Shown: positions 1 to 9,000 of the stretch, piece after piece
Layout of the letters: every line of letters begins with the position of its first letter
How positions within the stretch are numbered: position 1 is the first letter of the stretch
Source of the DNA: Neolecta irregularis DAH-3
Lineage: Eukaryota > Ascomycota > Neolectomycetes > Neolectales > Neolectaceae
Direction: 5' to 3'
Assembly: GCA_001929475.1 (NCBI GenBank)
Contig: LXFE01000339.1
Location: 1-12,635, forward strand
DNA: 12,635 nt
Notes under the pieces: generated by a model
Database searches by the model: none
What the model was told of the DNA's origin: nothing
Seen by the model: the letters and a program-made list of their open reading frames with translations, nothing else
Made by a program: the position numbers and the translations under genes

Positions 1-4
1 TATG

Positions 5-47
5 CAAGCAAGCAAGTCCAAAGTCCAGAATTGGACTTGCTTACTTG
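5..47. repeat. Imperfect inverted repeat (hairpin-capable)
   Basis: Bases 10-21 (aagcaagtccaa) are the exact reverse complement of 31-42 (ttggacttgctt), with a 9-base spacer. After one mismatch (9/43) pairing resumes at 5-8 with 44-47, giving a stem of about 17 positions with one mismatch. It sits at the window edge, so its context is cut off. It could be a transcription terminator of an upstream gene, the end of a MITE-like element, or chance in AT-rich DNA. Confidence 0.5.
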
Positions 48-367
48 TTAGCAAGTCTGGTTAAGAATCCTTCCCACAATGGCAGAGGCGAGTCTTGATA
101 TTCACTTTGGAACCTAGTCATTGTTCTTTGCAGTTAGTAGAGTCCAATGTCAAGCATTAATCTTTTGTCACTTAAAGCCATTATTTTCTATGGAAAAACT
201 GATGATGTGGGTCTAAGTAACTTGATTAGCTGTATGACAAACTTATACTGAGCTAGGAGATTATATTTATCGCATGGATAATTTTTATCTCATTGAAAAA
301 ATGTCGTAAATTAGTTTGTTGGTTAGGAGATCTTGAACGCCAAATTGAACCACTCACTACCTTTGCC
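48..367. other. Upstream region of COX4, no gene seen
   Basis: About 320 bp with no convincing open frame on either strand. It should contain the COX4 promoter and 5' UTR. I see no clear TATA box and no upstream exon. The small minus-strand frame across 253-471 is a shadow of the COX4 first exon. Confidence 0.5.
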
Positions 368-970
368 ATGCTCGTTCGATGCGCGATTAGAAAAGTACCT
401 ATTCGTCGAATTACACCTCGACATTTTTCGACGTCTATTAACCCTTTTAAAGGTATCATTTCTATCTCCATTTTTCTTATTAACGTGAATTAACAAGATT
501 CAAATGAGGTTTCAAAGTCTTCTGAATATAGAGTTCTTCAAGTTCCAGAAGAGCAACTTGAAGCAGTGGGCGCTCTACCCGGCACCGTTCCCACGAATAT
601 AGAGCAAGCAACTGGTCTTGAACGAGCGGAACTTCTTGGAAAATTGCATGGTGTTGATATTTTCAATATGAAACCGCTTGAAGTTAATCGACTTGGAACC
701 ATGAAAGATCCTATTCCTGTTGATTCGTTTTATAAGAGACGGTTTGTTGGGTGTACAGGGTATCCTGTTGATAGTCACGATACACTTTGGCTTGACGTTC
801 GAGAGGAGCAAGTTGGACGCTGCCCTGAATGCGGATGCGTTTATAATTTGAATTTTATCGATATTGGGGTAGAAGGACATCAACATGATCATCCCGATTC
901 TGACATCTCTGATTATCAAACGGGTGGGATTATAAATGGACGGGAAATTAGTTGGAAGGCATATCACTAG
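368..970 (+). CDS. COX4: Cytochrome c oxidase subunit 4 (COX4 / mammalian COX5B family), mitochondrial
   Basis: Nuclear-encoded zinc-binding subunit of respiratory complex IV in the mitochondrial inner membrane. Two exons, 368-452 and 498-970, give 185 aa. The 45-bp intron (453-497) starts GTATC, ends AAG and has TTAAC branch-like motifs. The start is chosen because the first about 28 residues (MLVRCAIRKVPIRRIT...) are Arg-rich, hydroxylated and free of acidic residues, as in a mitochondrial presequence. The in-frame ATG further upstream (293) would spoil it. The mature part carries the family blocks VGCTGYP, SHDTLWL and RCPECGCVY, which hold the Cys/His zinc ligands, and it ends close to the usual C-terminus. 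Length fits fungal COX4. Splicing keeps the frame exactly (85 + 473 nt). Identity is secure; the exact transcription start is not visible. Confidence 0.95.
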
Positions 971-1812
971 GTGTGCGGATAAGTTTTGCATATTTTATCA
1001 ATAAGATATGAATGATTGAAATGGTGTATCTGTTATGAGTTTCCGGGAATCCATTGGACTGTCTCGAACCATCTTCAGAGCAGCGGACTTATCAGATCAT
1101 CAAGGGCTTCGACCGGTTGAGATAGGCAACCATTTGAAATGTGTGGGCTTTTCTAAATGTAATCAGTCAGAGTTTTGATCGATATATAACCTTTACGATT
1201 ATGTGAAAAGACACTTTACCTGATGCACTATCCTCGCTGCTTCATTTATTTGTAATTACGTAATAGCACCACTTCTCCCCTCTACGCCTTTCAGTAGCCA
1301 GATGGAAAGTTCCATTTTTACTTGTCTTTCTGGTAAAACAATGATCGACATGGTGTTTGTACTTTTTTCTGCTCATCTGTATTTTCTCCTTACTACGTCG
1401 GACTATAAAAGCCTTGCTCAGTAGTGCAATAAACAGAAATTAGAATACAATTACGAAGCAACCTCAGCGAGGTATGTCCAATCGAGTTAGTTGACACCAT
1501 CACAAAACACTCAAGTGGATGTAATTACGTTTAATTTCATATCACGGTGAAGGTTCTTTGAAGGCGAATGGAAGATAAAAGTCGAACGAAATATCAAGTC
1601 GAGCGATGTCGAGAAATTCGATATTCATGAAAGCATGAGAATAAGGTCAAGTAAACGATGAATGATTGATGCATCATCGAAAGACAACTCTCAAATACGG
1701 ATGATTAATAAATGGACATGAGGAACGGCCGACATATCAATGAATGGATGAATGAATGAGAGATAAACAGACCGAGAGAAGAACAAGTAAAAAGACTGAT
1801 CATCATAAGTGA
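971..1812. other. 840-bp intergenic stretch, no secure gene
   Basis: It lies between the COX4 stop and the 3' end of the minus-strand Crh gene. The only small frame worth noting is 1035-1178 (+), 47 codons starting MSFRESIGLS, with no recognised family; I do not call it a gene. A TATA box plus AATAAA cassette lies at 1404-1433. The part next to the Crh stop (about 1730-1765) is rich in imperfect GAAT/GGAT repeats. The downstream Crh polyadenylation region must lie in the right-hand part. Confidence 0.5.
1251..1530 (+). mobile_element. Possible solo LTR-like element (weak)
   Basis: An 11-bp direct repeat (tgtaattacgt) occurs at 1251-1261 and 1520-1530. Between them on the plus strand are TATAAAA (1404-1410) and, 18 bp later, AATAAA (1428-1433), followed by ...AATACA at 1449. 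TATA, short R-like segment, polyA signal and a terminal ACA are the order seen in the 3' part of LTRs. No coding sequence follows on this strand that would need such a promoter. A TG...CA boundary pair with a matching 5-bp target duplication was not found, so this remains a suggestion. Confidence 0.2.
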
Positions 1813-3180
1813 TTAATTCAAGATAAAAGTGATGGATGCAATGAAAAATAAAACACCGGGATGCAATACAGTTCGTGTAGCCAAACTCTTTCCTTGATTA
1901 AATCCATTCTGGGCCTCGGTAGAGCCAGAAGCTGAGCTTGACCCAGAAGCGGAACCAGAACCAGAAGAAGAACCAGAAAAACTAGAAGTGCCGCCTTGGC
2001 TGCCCTGTGCACTTGAACCAGCAACTGATCCTTGACCCGGGACGTTTTGAACTGTTTGAGTTTGAATATTACTATTTGCTGCTGTGCCACCGGCAGTAAG
2101 ATTTGTGCCTGTCGCAGCCAGACTTGAAATTATAGTCTTGTCATCTTTGATAGCGATGGAAGTATTGAGACCTTTATTGTCTAGCCAAACGTAACTTGTT
2201 TGGCCTTGGACTGTAGCGCCAGGGGGAGGACCGTAGCATTCTATATTGACTGATTCCAAAAACGCGAAATCGTAGCTGTACTTTTGGATATCTTGGGAAT
2301 TCCAGTCTATTTCGCCGCCTGCCCACTTTATTGTGCCTGGAGCATTTGAGGCTAGACCGCCTGGCCAGAGGGAGAATTGTATTCTGGAGGGGGTTTGAGG
2401 GTATTGAAAGTTCCCGGTGGTTGCGTTGTATGTGTCCACTTTGTTGAGAGTACGAACTGTTTGGCCGTCGATATCCCATTTTAGGACTTCTGGGGACCAG
2501 TCGATGGTGTATGTGTGGGTGGTTGCGAAAGAATCTGAAATGGAATGATTTCCCGAGTTTGTATCTGGAGTGAGATGTGAAACAGAAAGACTGGTACAAT
2601 TGAGGACAGCCTGCCAGTAAAAGTTTGACTGGGCCTGTTGTAGGTCGTTTCCGACGAACTCCCAATCAACTTCGTCGTGGACGTCTGACATTGTGCTGGA
2701 GGTCAGAAGGGAGAGAGAAAGGCGATACATGAAGGAGGTGACTACGCCCTGGCCTCGGGAGCTGCGCATTGCCGCGGACACCTTGCCGTACCACATGTAG
2801 CGGGTCCAGCTCAAAACGGTGCCGACCGAGTTCTTTGGCATGGTGAGGAGGGTGCCGTTCTGGTAGGAGAGGGGCGTGCCCTGGGCCACAAAGTCTGCCT
2901 TGGTTGGATCGCCGAGAAAGTCGGAGATAGAGGCGACGCGATCGAGGGAGGCGAGGGCAAAAGACCCGGACTTGCAGACGGGCATTGGCACGCAGGACTG
3001 GAGGGAGAACGACGCCAGGGGGTCGCAGCCCTGGAGACAAAAGGCTCCGACGCCGCACTGGCCGTACTGCGAACAGCATGGCGTGTCAGAGGGACACTGC
3101 CCTGCACCGGCGCCGCACGAGGGGGGAGCAGCAGTGAGCAGGGTCGCAGTAGCCAGCAGGAGCCACAGAGTGGGTGCCAT
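1813..3180 (-). CDS. UTR2: GPI-anchored chitin-glucan transglycosylase, GH16 with CBM18 (Crh2/Utr2 type)
   Basis: Cell-wall enzyme of the Crh family, which links chitin chains to beta-glucan outside the plasma membrane. Two exons (3180-2729 and 2695-1813) give 444 aa. Residues 1-24 are a signal peptide (MAPTLWLLLATATLL...). A Cys-rich CBM18 chitin-binding module (about 28-70: CPSDTPCCSQYGQCG, FCLQGCDP) is followed by GH16 with the catalytic motif DEVDWE (about 158-163; nucleophile and acid Glu both present). A Ser/Gly-rich low-complexity stalk and a hydrophobic C-terminal tail complete a GPI signal. The 33-bp intron 2696-2728 (GTATCG...CTGAC...CAG) is in frame and has no stop, so the gene also reads straight through. 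Removing it restores SFITMSDVHDEVDWEF, the normal family spacing. The start at 3180 has a good context (ACCATGG). The longer reading frame to 3393 is only translated minisatellite. Confidence 0.93.
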   Translation of the reverse strand: MAPTLWLLLATATLLTAAPPSCGAGAGQCPSDTPCCSQYGQCGVGAFCLQGCDPLASFSLQSCVPMPVCKSGSFALASLDRVASISDFLGDPTKADFVAQGTPLSYQNGTLLTMPKNSVGTVLSWTRYMWYGKVSAAMRSSRGQGVVTSFMYRLSLSLLTSSTMSDVHDEVDWEFVGNDLQQAQSNFYWQAVLNCTSLSVSHLTPDTNSGNHSISDSFATTHTYTIDWSPEVLKWDIDGQTVRTLNKVDTYNATTGNFQYPQTPSRIQFSLWPGGLASNAPGTIKWAGGEIDWNSQDIQKYSYDFAFLESVNIECYGPPPGATVQGQTSYVWLDNKGLNTSIAIKDDKTIISSLAATGTNLTAGGTAANSNIQTQTVQNVPGQGSVAGSSAQGSQGGTSSFSGSSSGSGSASGSSSASGSTEAQNGFNQGKSLATRTVLHPGVLFFIASITFILN

Positions 3181-3183
3181 GGT

Positions 3184-3370
3184 GGGTTTGGGTGGATATA
3201 GGGTGGGTATAGGGTCGGTATTGGGTGGATATCGCGTGGATAGAGTGGATATCGCGTGGATAGAGTGGATATCGCGTGGATAGGGTGGATATCGCGTGGA
3301 TAGGGTGGATACCGGGGGATAGGGTGGATAGGGTGGATACCGGGGGATAGGGTGGGGATAGGTGGTGAAT
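3184..3370. repeat. G-rich minisatellite (20-bp unit) abutting the Crh start codon
   Basis: Tandem units of about 20 bp (tggatagagtggatatcgcg and variants with tggataccgggggatagggt) fill the DNA just upstream of the Crh gene, so they are in its promoter or 5' UTR. Because 20 is not a multiple of 3 and the array has no stop on the minus strand, it reads open in all three minus frames, giving Pro/Tyr/Ser-rich pseudo-peptides. Plus-strand GGG runs at 3184, 3190, 3201, 3205 and 3212, and again from 3303 to 3357, fit the G-quadruplex pattern. Confidence 0.9.
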
Positions 3371-3410
3371 ACAAGACCGAGGGGTATATGCACAATGCCG
3401 CGGAGTATTC

Positions 3411-4255
3411 TTAGTCCCTTGTTTCACCACGCCCGCTAGCCCCGTCCCGCTGCAGCCAGCACTCGCTCGCGGCGTACCACCAACCCCCGCGTTCCAGCTG
3501 CGCTGCAGTCTCCCGCCACTCCCTCCTGTCCCGCTTTGCATCCACATCGCCCAGCCGCACGCCGCCCAGCCGCAGATCCACATACACGCTCACATCCCGC
3601 ACCGTCATCCCCGCCCGCTCCCCTTCCGCAAACCGTTCCTGCAGCCCCCGCACCACCTGCACTATCCCGCTGCCTTCCAGTATCTCCGCCAGCCGCTCCT
3701 CCTGCCGTTACCTTGGTCTGTGCGCGCCATACCCTGCCCGCCGCAATATAGCCCGCGGCCCTCTTTTTGTCCCCCCACACCATCTCCAGAGGACAGAAAC
3801 TCTGCTCCTTGCCTCGCATCCCCCGCACCGCACACGTCCGGCAGTTCCGCGCATCCCCTGGCGCGCTCTGTGCCTGAACAAGCCATTTAGGCTCCATTAG
3901 CTTTCCCTCGAGTCTGCCATACTTTGAATTCAACCATCTCTTCCCACCTGCACAGATCCTCCACCATCAGAATCTCTTCTTCCTCTACGATCGCTGGTAT
4001 ATCCATATCTGAGATCGCCTCCTTGACTCGTCTCCACATCTCCCGATTCATCCTAAATAGTCGCATCTTCATACTAAACTCCTTGGGAATAAACGGTCCT
4101 ATAGCCGACCTGTAATATTCGTAAACATCCCGCGAATTCATTCCATCCTTTCGAACCCGAATCAACATGTCCTGATTAAGCAATTTATTCTATATACTTA
4201 CATGTTCGGGCGTGGAAAGAAGAATGTTGGCGTTGCCTTGTCCGATTACGTTCAT
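3411..4255 (-). CDS. IPK1: Inositol-pentakisphosphate 2-kinase (Ipk1)
   Basis: Phosphorylates inositol pentakisphosphate at position 2 to make InsP6, a cofactor for mRNA export and other nuclear functions. Four exons: 4255-4202, 4171-3923, 3891-3733 and 3701-3411, giving 250 aa. Introns are 4172-4201 (30 bp, GTAAGT...CTTAATCAG), 3892-3922 (31 bp) and 3702-3732 (31 bp). The last two both start GTATGGC. Family blocks in order: GQGNANILL (N-lobe loop), LIRVRKD, the signature VEFKPKWLVQ (rebuilt across intron 2), SAPGDARNCRTCAVR, then MTVRDVSVYVD and RLGDVDAK near the C-terminus. It is somewhat shorter than many fungal homologues. Exons 1-2 are AT-rich while exons 3-4 are strongly GC-rich, with the change near 3890. 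The start is the ATG just before VIGQGNAN; a further upstream exon cannot be excluded. Confidence 0.9.
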
Positions 4256-4572
4256 GTAATATTGAGGTGGACAGAAATTAATTATTACCGAGATCTATTT
4301 CTCTCATTGCATATATCGATATTTATATTTATATTTACATTGATCCGATATTATATCGGATTGTATCCATATTTGTATTTATATTTGCATTTACATTGAT
4401 TCGGAATCGTATCGGATGGGATCGATATTTATATTGATTGAGTGCATTCTGTTGATTGGGTATTATATCGATCGTATATTTATCCTCTATATACTTCACG
4501 TCTTGCAAAATATCAATCGTATCATCATATTTTAACCAAATTTAATCACATCAAAACCACATCTAAACATTA
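4256..4572. repeat. AT-rich degenerate repeat tract between IPK1 and Y14
   Basis: No gene. This stretch holds the IPK1 promoter and the Y14 3' region. From about 4310 to 4480 it consists of imperfect copies, about 50 bp apart, of a motif with tatttatatttac, cattgatccg and atatcggat. A perfect inverted repeat (9-bp arms, single central base) lies at 4343-4361. The very low G+C contrasts with the GC-rich block only 400 bp to the left. Confidence 0.6.
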
Positions 4573-5175
4573 TCAAGACATTCGCTCTTCCAAAGGTCTC
4601 TGTTGAGGACTTGCACTCCGTTCCCGTCTAGGTCTTCCCTTGGGTCTAACAAAAGCATAATCACATTCTACCAGCTGATCCAAAATTTTCTTGCTGTTCA
4701 TCTTTTCAATCGCATTTTTCGCTTCCTCAGGAGTCGTATACTCGACAAGCGCGTATCCCTATATATCAATCACGGCCCGAGCATGCACTACCTTGACATA
4801 ACCCGTCCGTCGATCTAAATTCAAGTGACAATTTCGAATTTCTCCAAATTCAGCAAAAGCATCTACGATGTCTTCTTCGCTAGCCTCTTCATGAATATTT
4901 GTAACCAGTACAATCCATCCCTCAATCGCTGCACATCATCAATAACACTCGAAAGATGAAACGTACACCTTACTGCAGTAGCCCCGTCTTTTGCGATAAA
5001 TTCCCCAGCTCCGGATTCCAGAATCGAGGCAAACGATCCTGTTTCCATGGACGACGCATCAGAAGATTTAAAACCACGACCTTTTCGACGAACGTCTCCT
5101 TGTTAGATCACTCTAAAGAAAAAGGCTACCGGCTGCAGTATCGTCGATTTGCATTTCATCCTCGCGGTCAGTCAT
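4573..5175 (-). CDS. RBM8A: RNA-binding protein 8A / Y14, exon-junction-complex core
   Basis: Y14 pairs with Mago in the exon junction complex deposited on spliced mRNA in the nucleus, which feeds export and nonsense-mediated decay. Four exons: 5175-5130, 5098-4967, 4928-4792 and 4758-4573, giving 166 aa (family about 170). Introns: 5099-5129 (31 bp, CTAAC branch), 4929-4966 (38 bp) and 4759-4791 (33 bp). Protein order: acidic start ([12 protein letters not shown]), basic [11 protein letters not shown], linker with [17 protein letters not shown] (RNP2 region), [19 protein letters not shown], then GYALVEY (RNP1, rebuilt across intron 3), [11 protein letters not shown], and a basic Arg/Ser tail ([14 protein letters not shown]). 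It shares a 183-bp divergent promoter region with the plus-strand gene at 5359. Presence of an EJC core fits an intron-rich genome. Confidence 0.93.
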
Positions 5176-5358
5176 CTTGTCGGTGAGAAGACGTTCAAGC
5201 AGCCTACATGTTCGAAAACTCATTCACATTCATAATACATTAAATTTACACACCCTTCATCATTATATCTAAAGTCTATTCAAATATGATTATACCGACG
5301 TGCACAAATACTTTATGCATAATCCGCCTTTTTCAAGTCTTACTTTCCATTCATCAAC
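5176..5358. promoter_or_regulatory. Short divergent promoter region, Y14 / L10K-like gene
   Basis: Only 183 bp separate the two start codons, so both genes must be driven from here. The DNA is AT-rich; I see no unambiguous TATA box or other named site. Inference from gene layout only. Confidence 0.5.
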
Positions 5359-5700
5359 ATGCCGCAAGGAATCTTTAAGCTCTCCAAAAAACCCGATAAA
5401 CCTTCAAAAAAACCATCAAATGGACCTAAACCTGGACGTATCATCTACCTTTTTGTCCCATCTCACTGTAGAAAAATATATAGCTCCCAAGAAAACAACT
5501 TTGGTTAAACAGAAACGGCTGCACACTGTACCTCCCATATCGCCCTCTTTATTTAATCATATTAGAAGGTCACAAAAGAAATTAATCGTCGGAATGAAAT
5601 CGCGTTAGCTGGAAAAGCGGGTTCGACTGGAAAATTAACAGTGTTGAAAGAAGTCGCTGACTTAGCTGCCCCTTCAAATATCCCAAAAAAGAAGAAATAA
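5359..5700 (+). CDS. Small basic UPF0390 / L10K family protein
   Basis: Three exons (5359-5437, 5472-5527, 5566-5700) give an 89-aa, Lys-rich protein. Introns are 5438-5471 (34 bp) and 5528-5565 (38 bp). Conserved family features are the start MPQGIFKLSKK, the block YIAPKKTTLVKQKRL (rebuilt at intron 1) and GKAGSTGKLTVLK followed by a Lys tail (PKKKK). This matches the eukaryotic family that includes human leydig cell tumour 10 kDa protein (C19orf53); its biochemical role is not established, but the very basic composition suggests a nucleolar or RNA-associated protein. A continuous reading frame starting 5300 covers only part of exon 2 and is not the gene. Confidence 0.85.
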
Positions 5701-6000
5701 AACTGTAATATCGTCTATGTTGGAGTTTTGGAATTTGATATCAGTATTGCATCGAGACCTTGTTTATTCACTTTTGTGGTTTTACGTTCTTACCACTCGA
5801 CGCGATACTGCGGAGCTCGATTTGACGTGAAGTTGGATAATGCTTGAGATTTGCATACTCAGAATCAATACTTGTTACTAACCCATGTTCAAATTTGAAA
5901 AAAATCTGGTTTTTGTGGTTCCGGACACCCCACACGTTTCCTAGTAGTAGTGCTGGTTTGCCATTCCTTGATTCTCCCTCCATTCGTCATGGTCATCTAT
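5701..6000. other. 300-bp intergenic region before the GH63-like gene
   Basis: It contains the 3' end of the L10K-like gene and the promoter/5' UTR of the glycoside hydrolase gene. An in-frame ATG upstream (5989, context MVIYMGSE) is possible, but nothing before 6001 resembles the family. No other feature seen. Confidence 0.4.
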
Positions 6001-9000
6001 ATGGGCAGTGAGCATACAACCGCAGAAGAACACAGATTGAATGATGATCGCAAGAAAAGAAAGGTATCATTCTCTGCTGTACAACTTGCCAATAATAATT
6101 TTAGTATTGGAAAAGTCGCATATATCCCACGTCATATCTAACAATTCACAGAATATGGACCTTATCTTTCTGAACGACAATGGGTATACCGAAACTTGTT
6201 CAAACCTAAGTGTCTAGGCTACTGTACGAGAAGATTACTCTGCAGACGGGGATGCCTGGTCAAATTTTCCACATGACCATGCACGCTCACGGGCATTTCG
6301 CTGGGGAGAAGATGGTATTGGTGGCTATTCAGGTAAATGCACATGCTGGTGCTTTTGCTGAGTTGAAGACACTCATAGTTTGCTATGTATGTCATTTGCA
6401 TTTTGGAACGAGGTTTGTCCTGTCAAACCTGCTTCTCATGTCTAGAGGGATCCCTATCTCAAAGAACGACTCTACGGGCTGACAGGGCATGAAGGTAGTG
6501 CTTGCCAATTTGTTCTACTAATCAAAAGGAAACCATGGAGAAGATGTCAAGGAGCTATATTACTACCTTGATTCAACACCAACTCACAGTTACATGAAAT
6601 ATCTCTACAAGTATCCTCAAAAAGAGTATCCTTATGAAAAACTTGTCGAAGAGAATGCCAAAAGATCTCGAAAAGAAACAGAATTTGAAATTACTGACAC
6701 AAACATGTTTGAGAACAACAAATATTGGGATATTTTCATTGAATACGCAAAAGATGATGACAACCCTCATGAGACACTTATTCGAATTGCAGCGGTGAAC
6801 CGTGGTTCAGAAACAGCGTCGTTGCATATTATTCCTCAAGTACGTATTCTTAGAATACAATATTTAACCATAGATGTGGTTTCGAAATACGTGGTCTTGG
6901 GGTATTGAAGCTGCTGACAAGAAACCCCATATCAAGCAACAATCATCTACTGTAGCTCATGCCAAACACTGGGACTTGGGTGACCGTTATCTCCAATGCT
7001 CGTCCTCTCCTGGTCCGACTGACGATCTCCCCGATGTCCTACCCACTCTTCTTTACACAGACAACAACACAAATAAGAAACGGCTTTACAACGTCGAGAA
7101 CGAGAGTCCATATGTAAAGGATGCGTTTCATGAACACATCGTCGATGACAAACGAAATGTAACCAACCCTCGAAAAGAGGGCACAAAGGTTGGGGCTTGG
7201 TTCTTTTTTGAAGAAGTTCCTCCCGGTGAATGCGCTGTAGTCAGAGTCAAATTCTCAGATAGGGTCGAAGAAGGTTCAATCGATGAGGAAATCTTTGATA
7301 ATACCATGGAAAAACGACGACTTGAATCTGATGATTTTTATTGGAGAATCAGTCCAAGTCCGATGTCTGATGATCTCCGAAATATACAACGTCAAGCATT
7401 GGCCGGAATGTTGTGGAGTAAGCAACACTATCTATTCATTCATGATCAATGGGCCTATGGCGACCCACTTCAACCGCCTCCGCCACCTGAGAGAAAGCAC
7501 ATTAGGAATCAGCACTGGCGGCATTTGCACATTGATGATGTTCTTTCTATGCCAGATAAATGGGAGTATCCATTCTTTGCTGCTTGGTACAAAGCCGAAT
7601 TGCTCTTTGCTGATGACCAGGGATACTGCCTTTCATTGTATTCCTTTAACTATGGTTGACCCAGACTTTGCCAAAAAGCAACTAGATTTGCTGACAAGAG
7701 AGTGGCATAGGCCATCCTTTGCTCGTAGAAACTTACACTATAGGTATATGCACCCTTCAGGTCAACTACCCGCATATGAATGGAACTTTAGGCAATGAAT
7801 TTGTTTTTTATTATATTGTTGATTAATAGTGACGTAAACCCTCCAGTGCACGCCTGGGCTACCTTCAGAGTGTTTAAGATGGAGAGAAAGCTTTATGGTC
7901 GTGAAGATCTGGATTTTCTAGAACGCGGTACGCAAATATCTTGAGAAGCATCCAACCAAGTTTCAGTTTTCCAGAAACTTCTTCTCAATTTCACTTGGTG
8001 GGTCAATAGAAAGGATGAAGAAGGAAGCAATGTGTTTGAAGGAGGCTTTCTCGGCCTTGACAACATTGGTCTTTTCAATCGATCAGAACCTCTTCCCACA
8101 GGTGGTCGCCTGATGCAAGCTGATGGAACTGTGAGAAATCCCTCCCACCAGATTGTGCTTACTTGTAGTCCTGGATGGCTTTCTATTGTCTTTCCATGTT
8201 AAATATTTCTCTTGAGCTCGCCAAATACCGAAGGACCTATGAGGATATTGCTTCGAAATTCTTTGAACATTTCCTTTTTATCTCAGATGCCATGTCATTC
8301 AGAAGTGGGGACAACGATGTTTCTCTGTGGAACGAGGAAGACGAATTTTACTATGATTGCATTTCGTGGGGAGGACCTTGGCGACAGAGCCTACCCGTCA
8401 AATCTCTCGTTGGATTGATACCACTCTACGCAGTTTTGACTCTTGAACCAGAAATTGTCAATCGCTTTCCTTCTTTCAAGAAACGCTTGAATTGGTTCAT
8501 CGAGAACAGAAGTAAAGTTGCCAATAGAAACATTGCATCTATGAAGCATCGTGGAAAAGGAGACAGAATGATGCTTGCTTTAGTCAATAAAGATCGGCTA
8601 GTTAAAATTCTTCAAAAAATGCTTGATGAAGACGAATTTCTTTCCCAGTATGGGATCAGATCGTGAGCTATAATAGAAGGACTTTGCTGATGTGTAGACT
8701 TTCAAAGTATCATCAAGAACATCCCTACTCAATGAACGTCAATGGACAAGAATTCCAAGTGGTTCGCAGTCTTTGTTTGATTCGTCTAATGTGCTAGGAC
8801 TATGTTCCAGGCGATTCTAACTCTGGACTTTTCGGCGGTAATTCCAACTGGCGAGGTCCAATCTGGTTGGCAACAACTTTTCTTTTGATTGAGAGTCTTC
8901 AACGGTTTTATCTCTACTATGGAGACACCTTAAAAGTTGAATGTCCGACTGGAAGCGGGAATTTCATGCATTTGGGACACGTGGCCGAGGAAATTCAACA

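Noticed and set aside
1035-1178. 47-codon plus-strand frame
   Set aside because: Short, no recognised family, no splice partner found, and inside a region without other coding signal.
3181-3370. Interstitial telomere repeat
   Set aside because: The units (atagggtggat, ggatatcgcg) are not TTAGGG-type repeats; only scattered GGG runs resemble them.
3181-3395. N-terminal extension of the Crh protein from an ATG at 3393
   Set aside because: The extra 71 residues are translated 20-bp minisatellite. A good signal peptide and start context lie at 3180.
2811-3583. Other long minus-strand frames across the minisatellite and GC-rich DNA
   Set aside because: The repeat has no stop in any minus frame, and the rest is out-of-frame Crh or IPK1 coding sequence.
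3436-3933. Separate Gly/Ala-rich protein on the minus strand
   Set aside because: Its first third is IPK1 exon 3 and the remainder is IPK1 exon 4 read in the wrong frame past an unspliced 31-bp intron.
6210-6482. Independent small protein at 6210-6482
   Set aside because: It mixes shifted exon 4 and intron sequence of the GH63-like gene; the correct frame gives conserved blocks.
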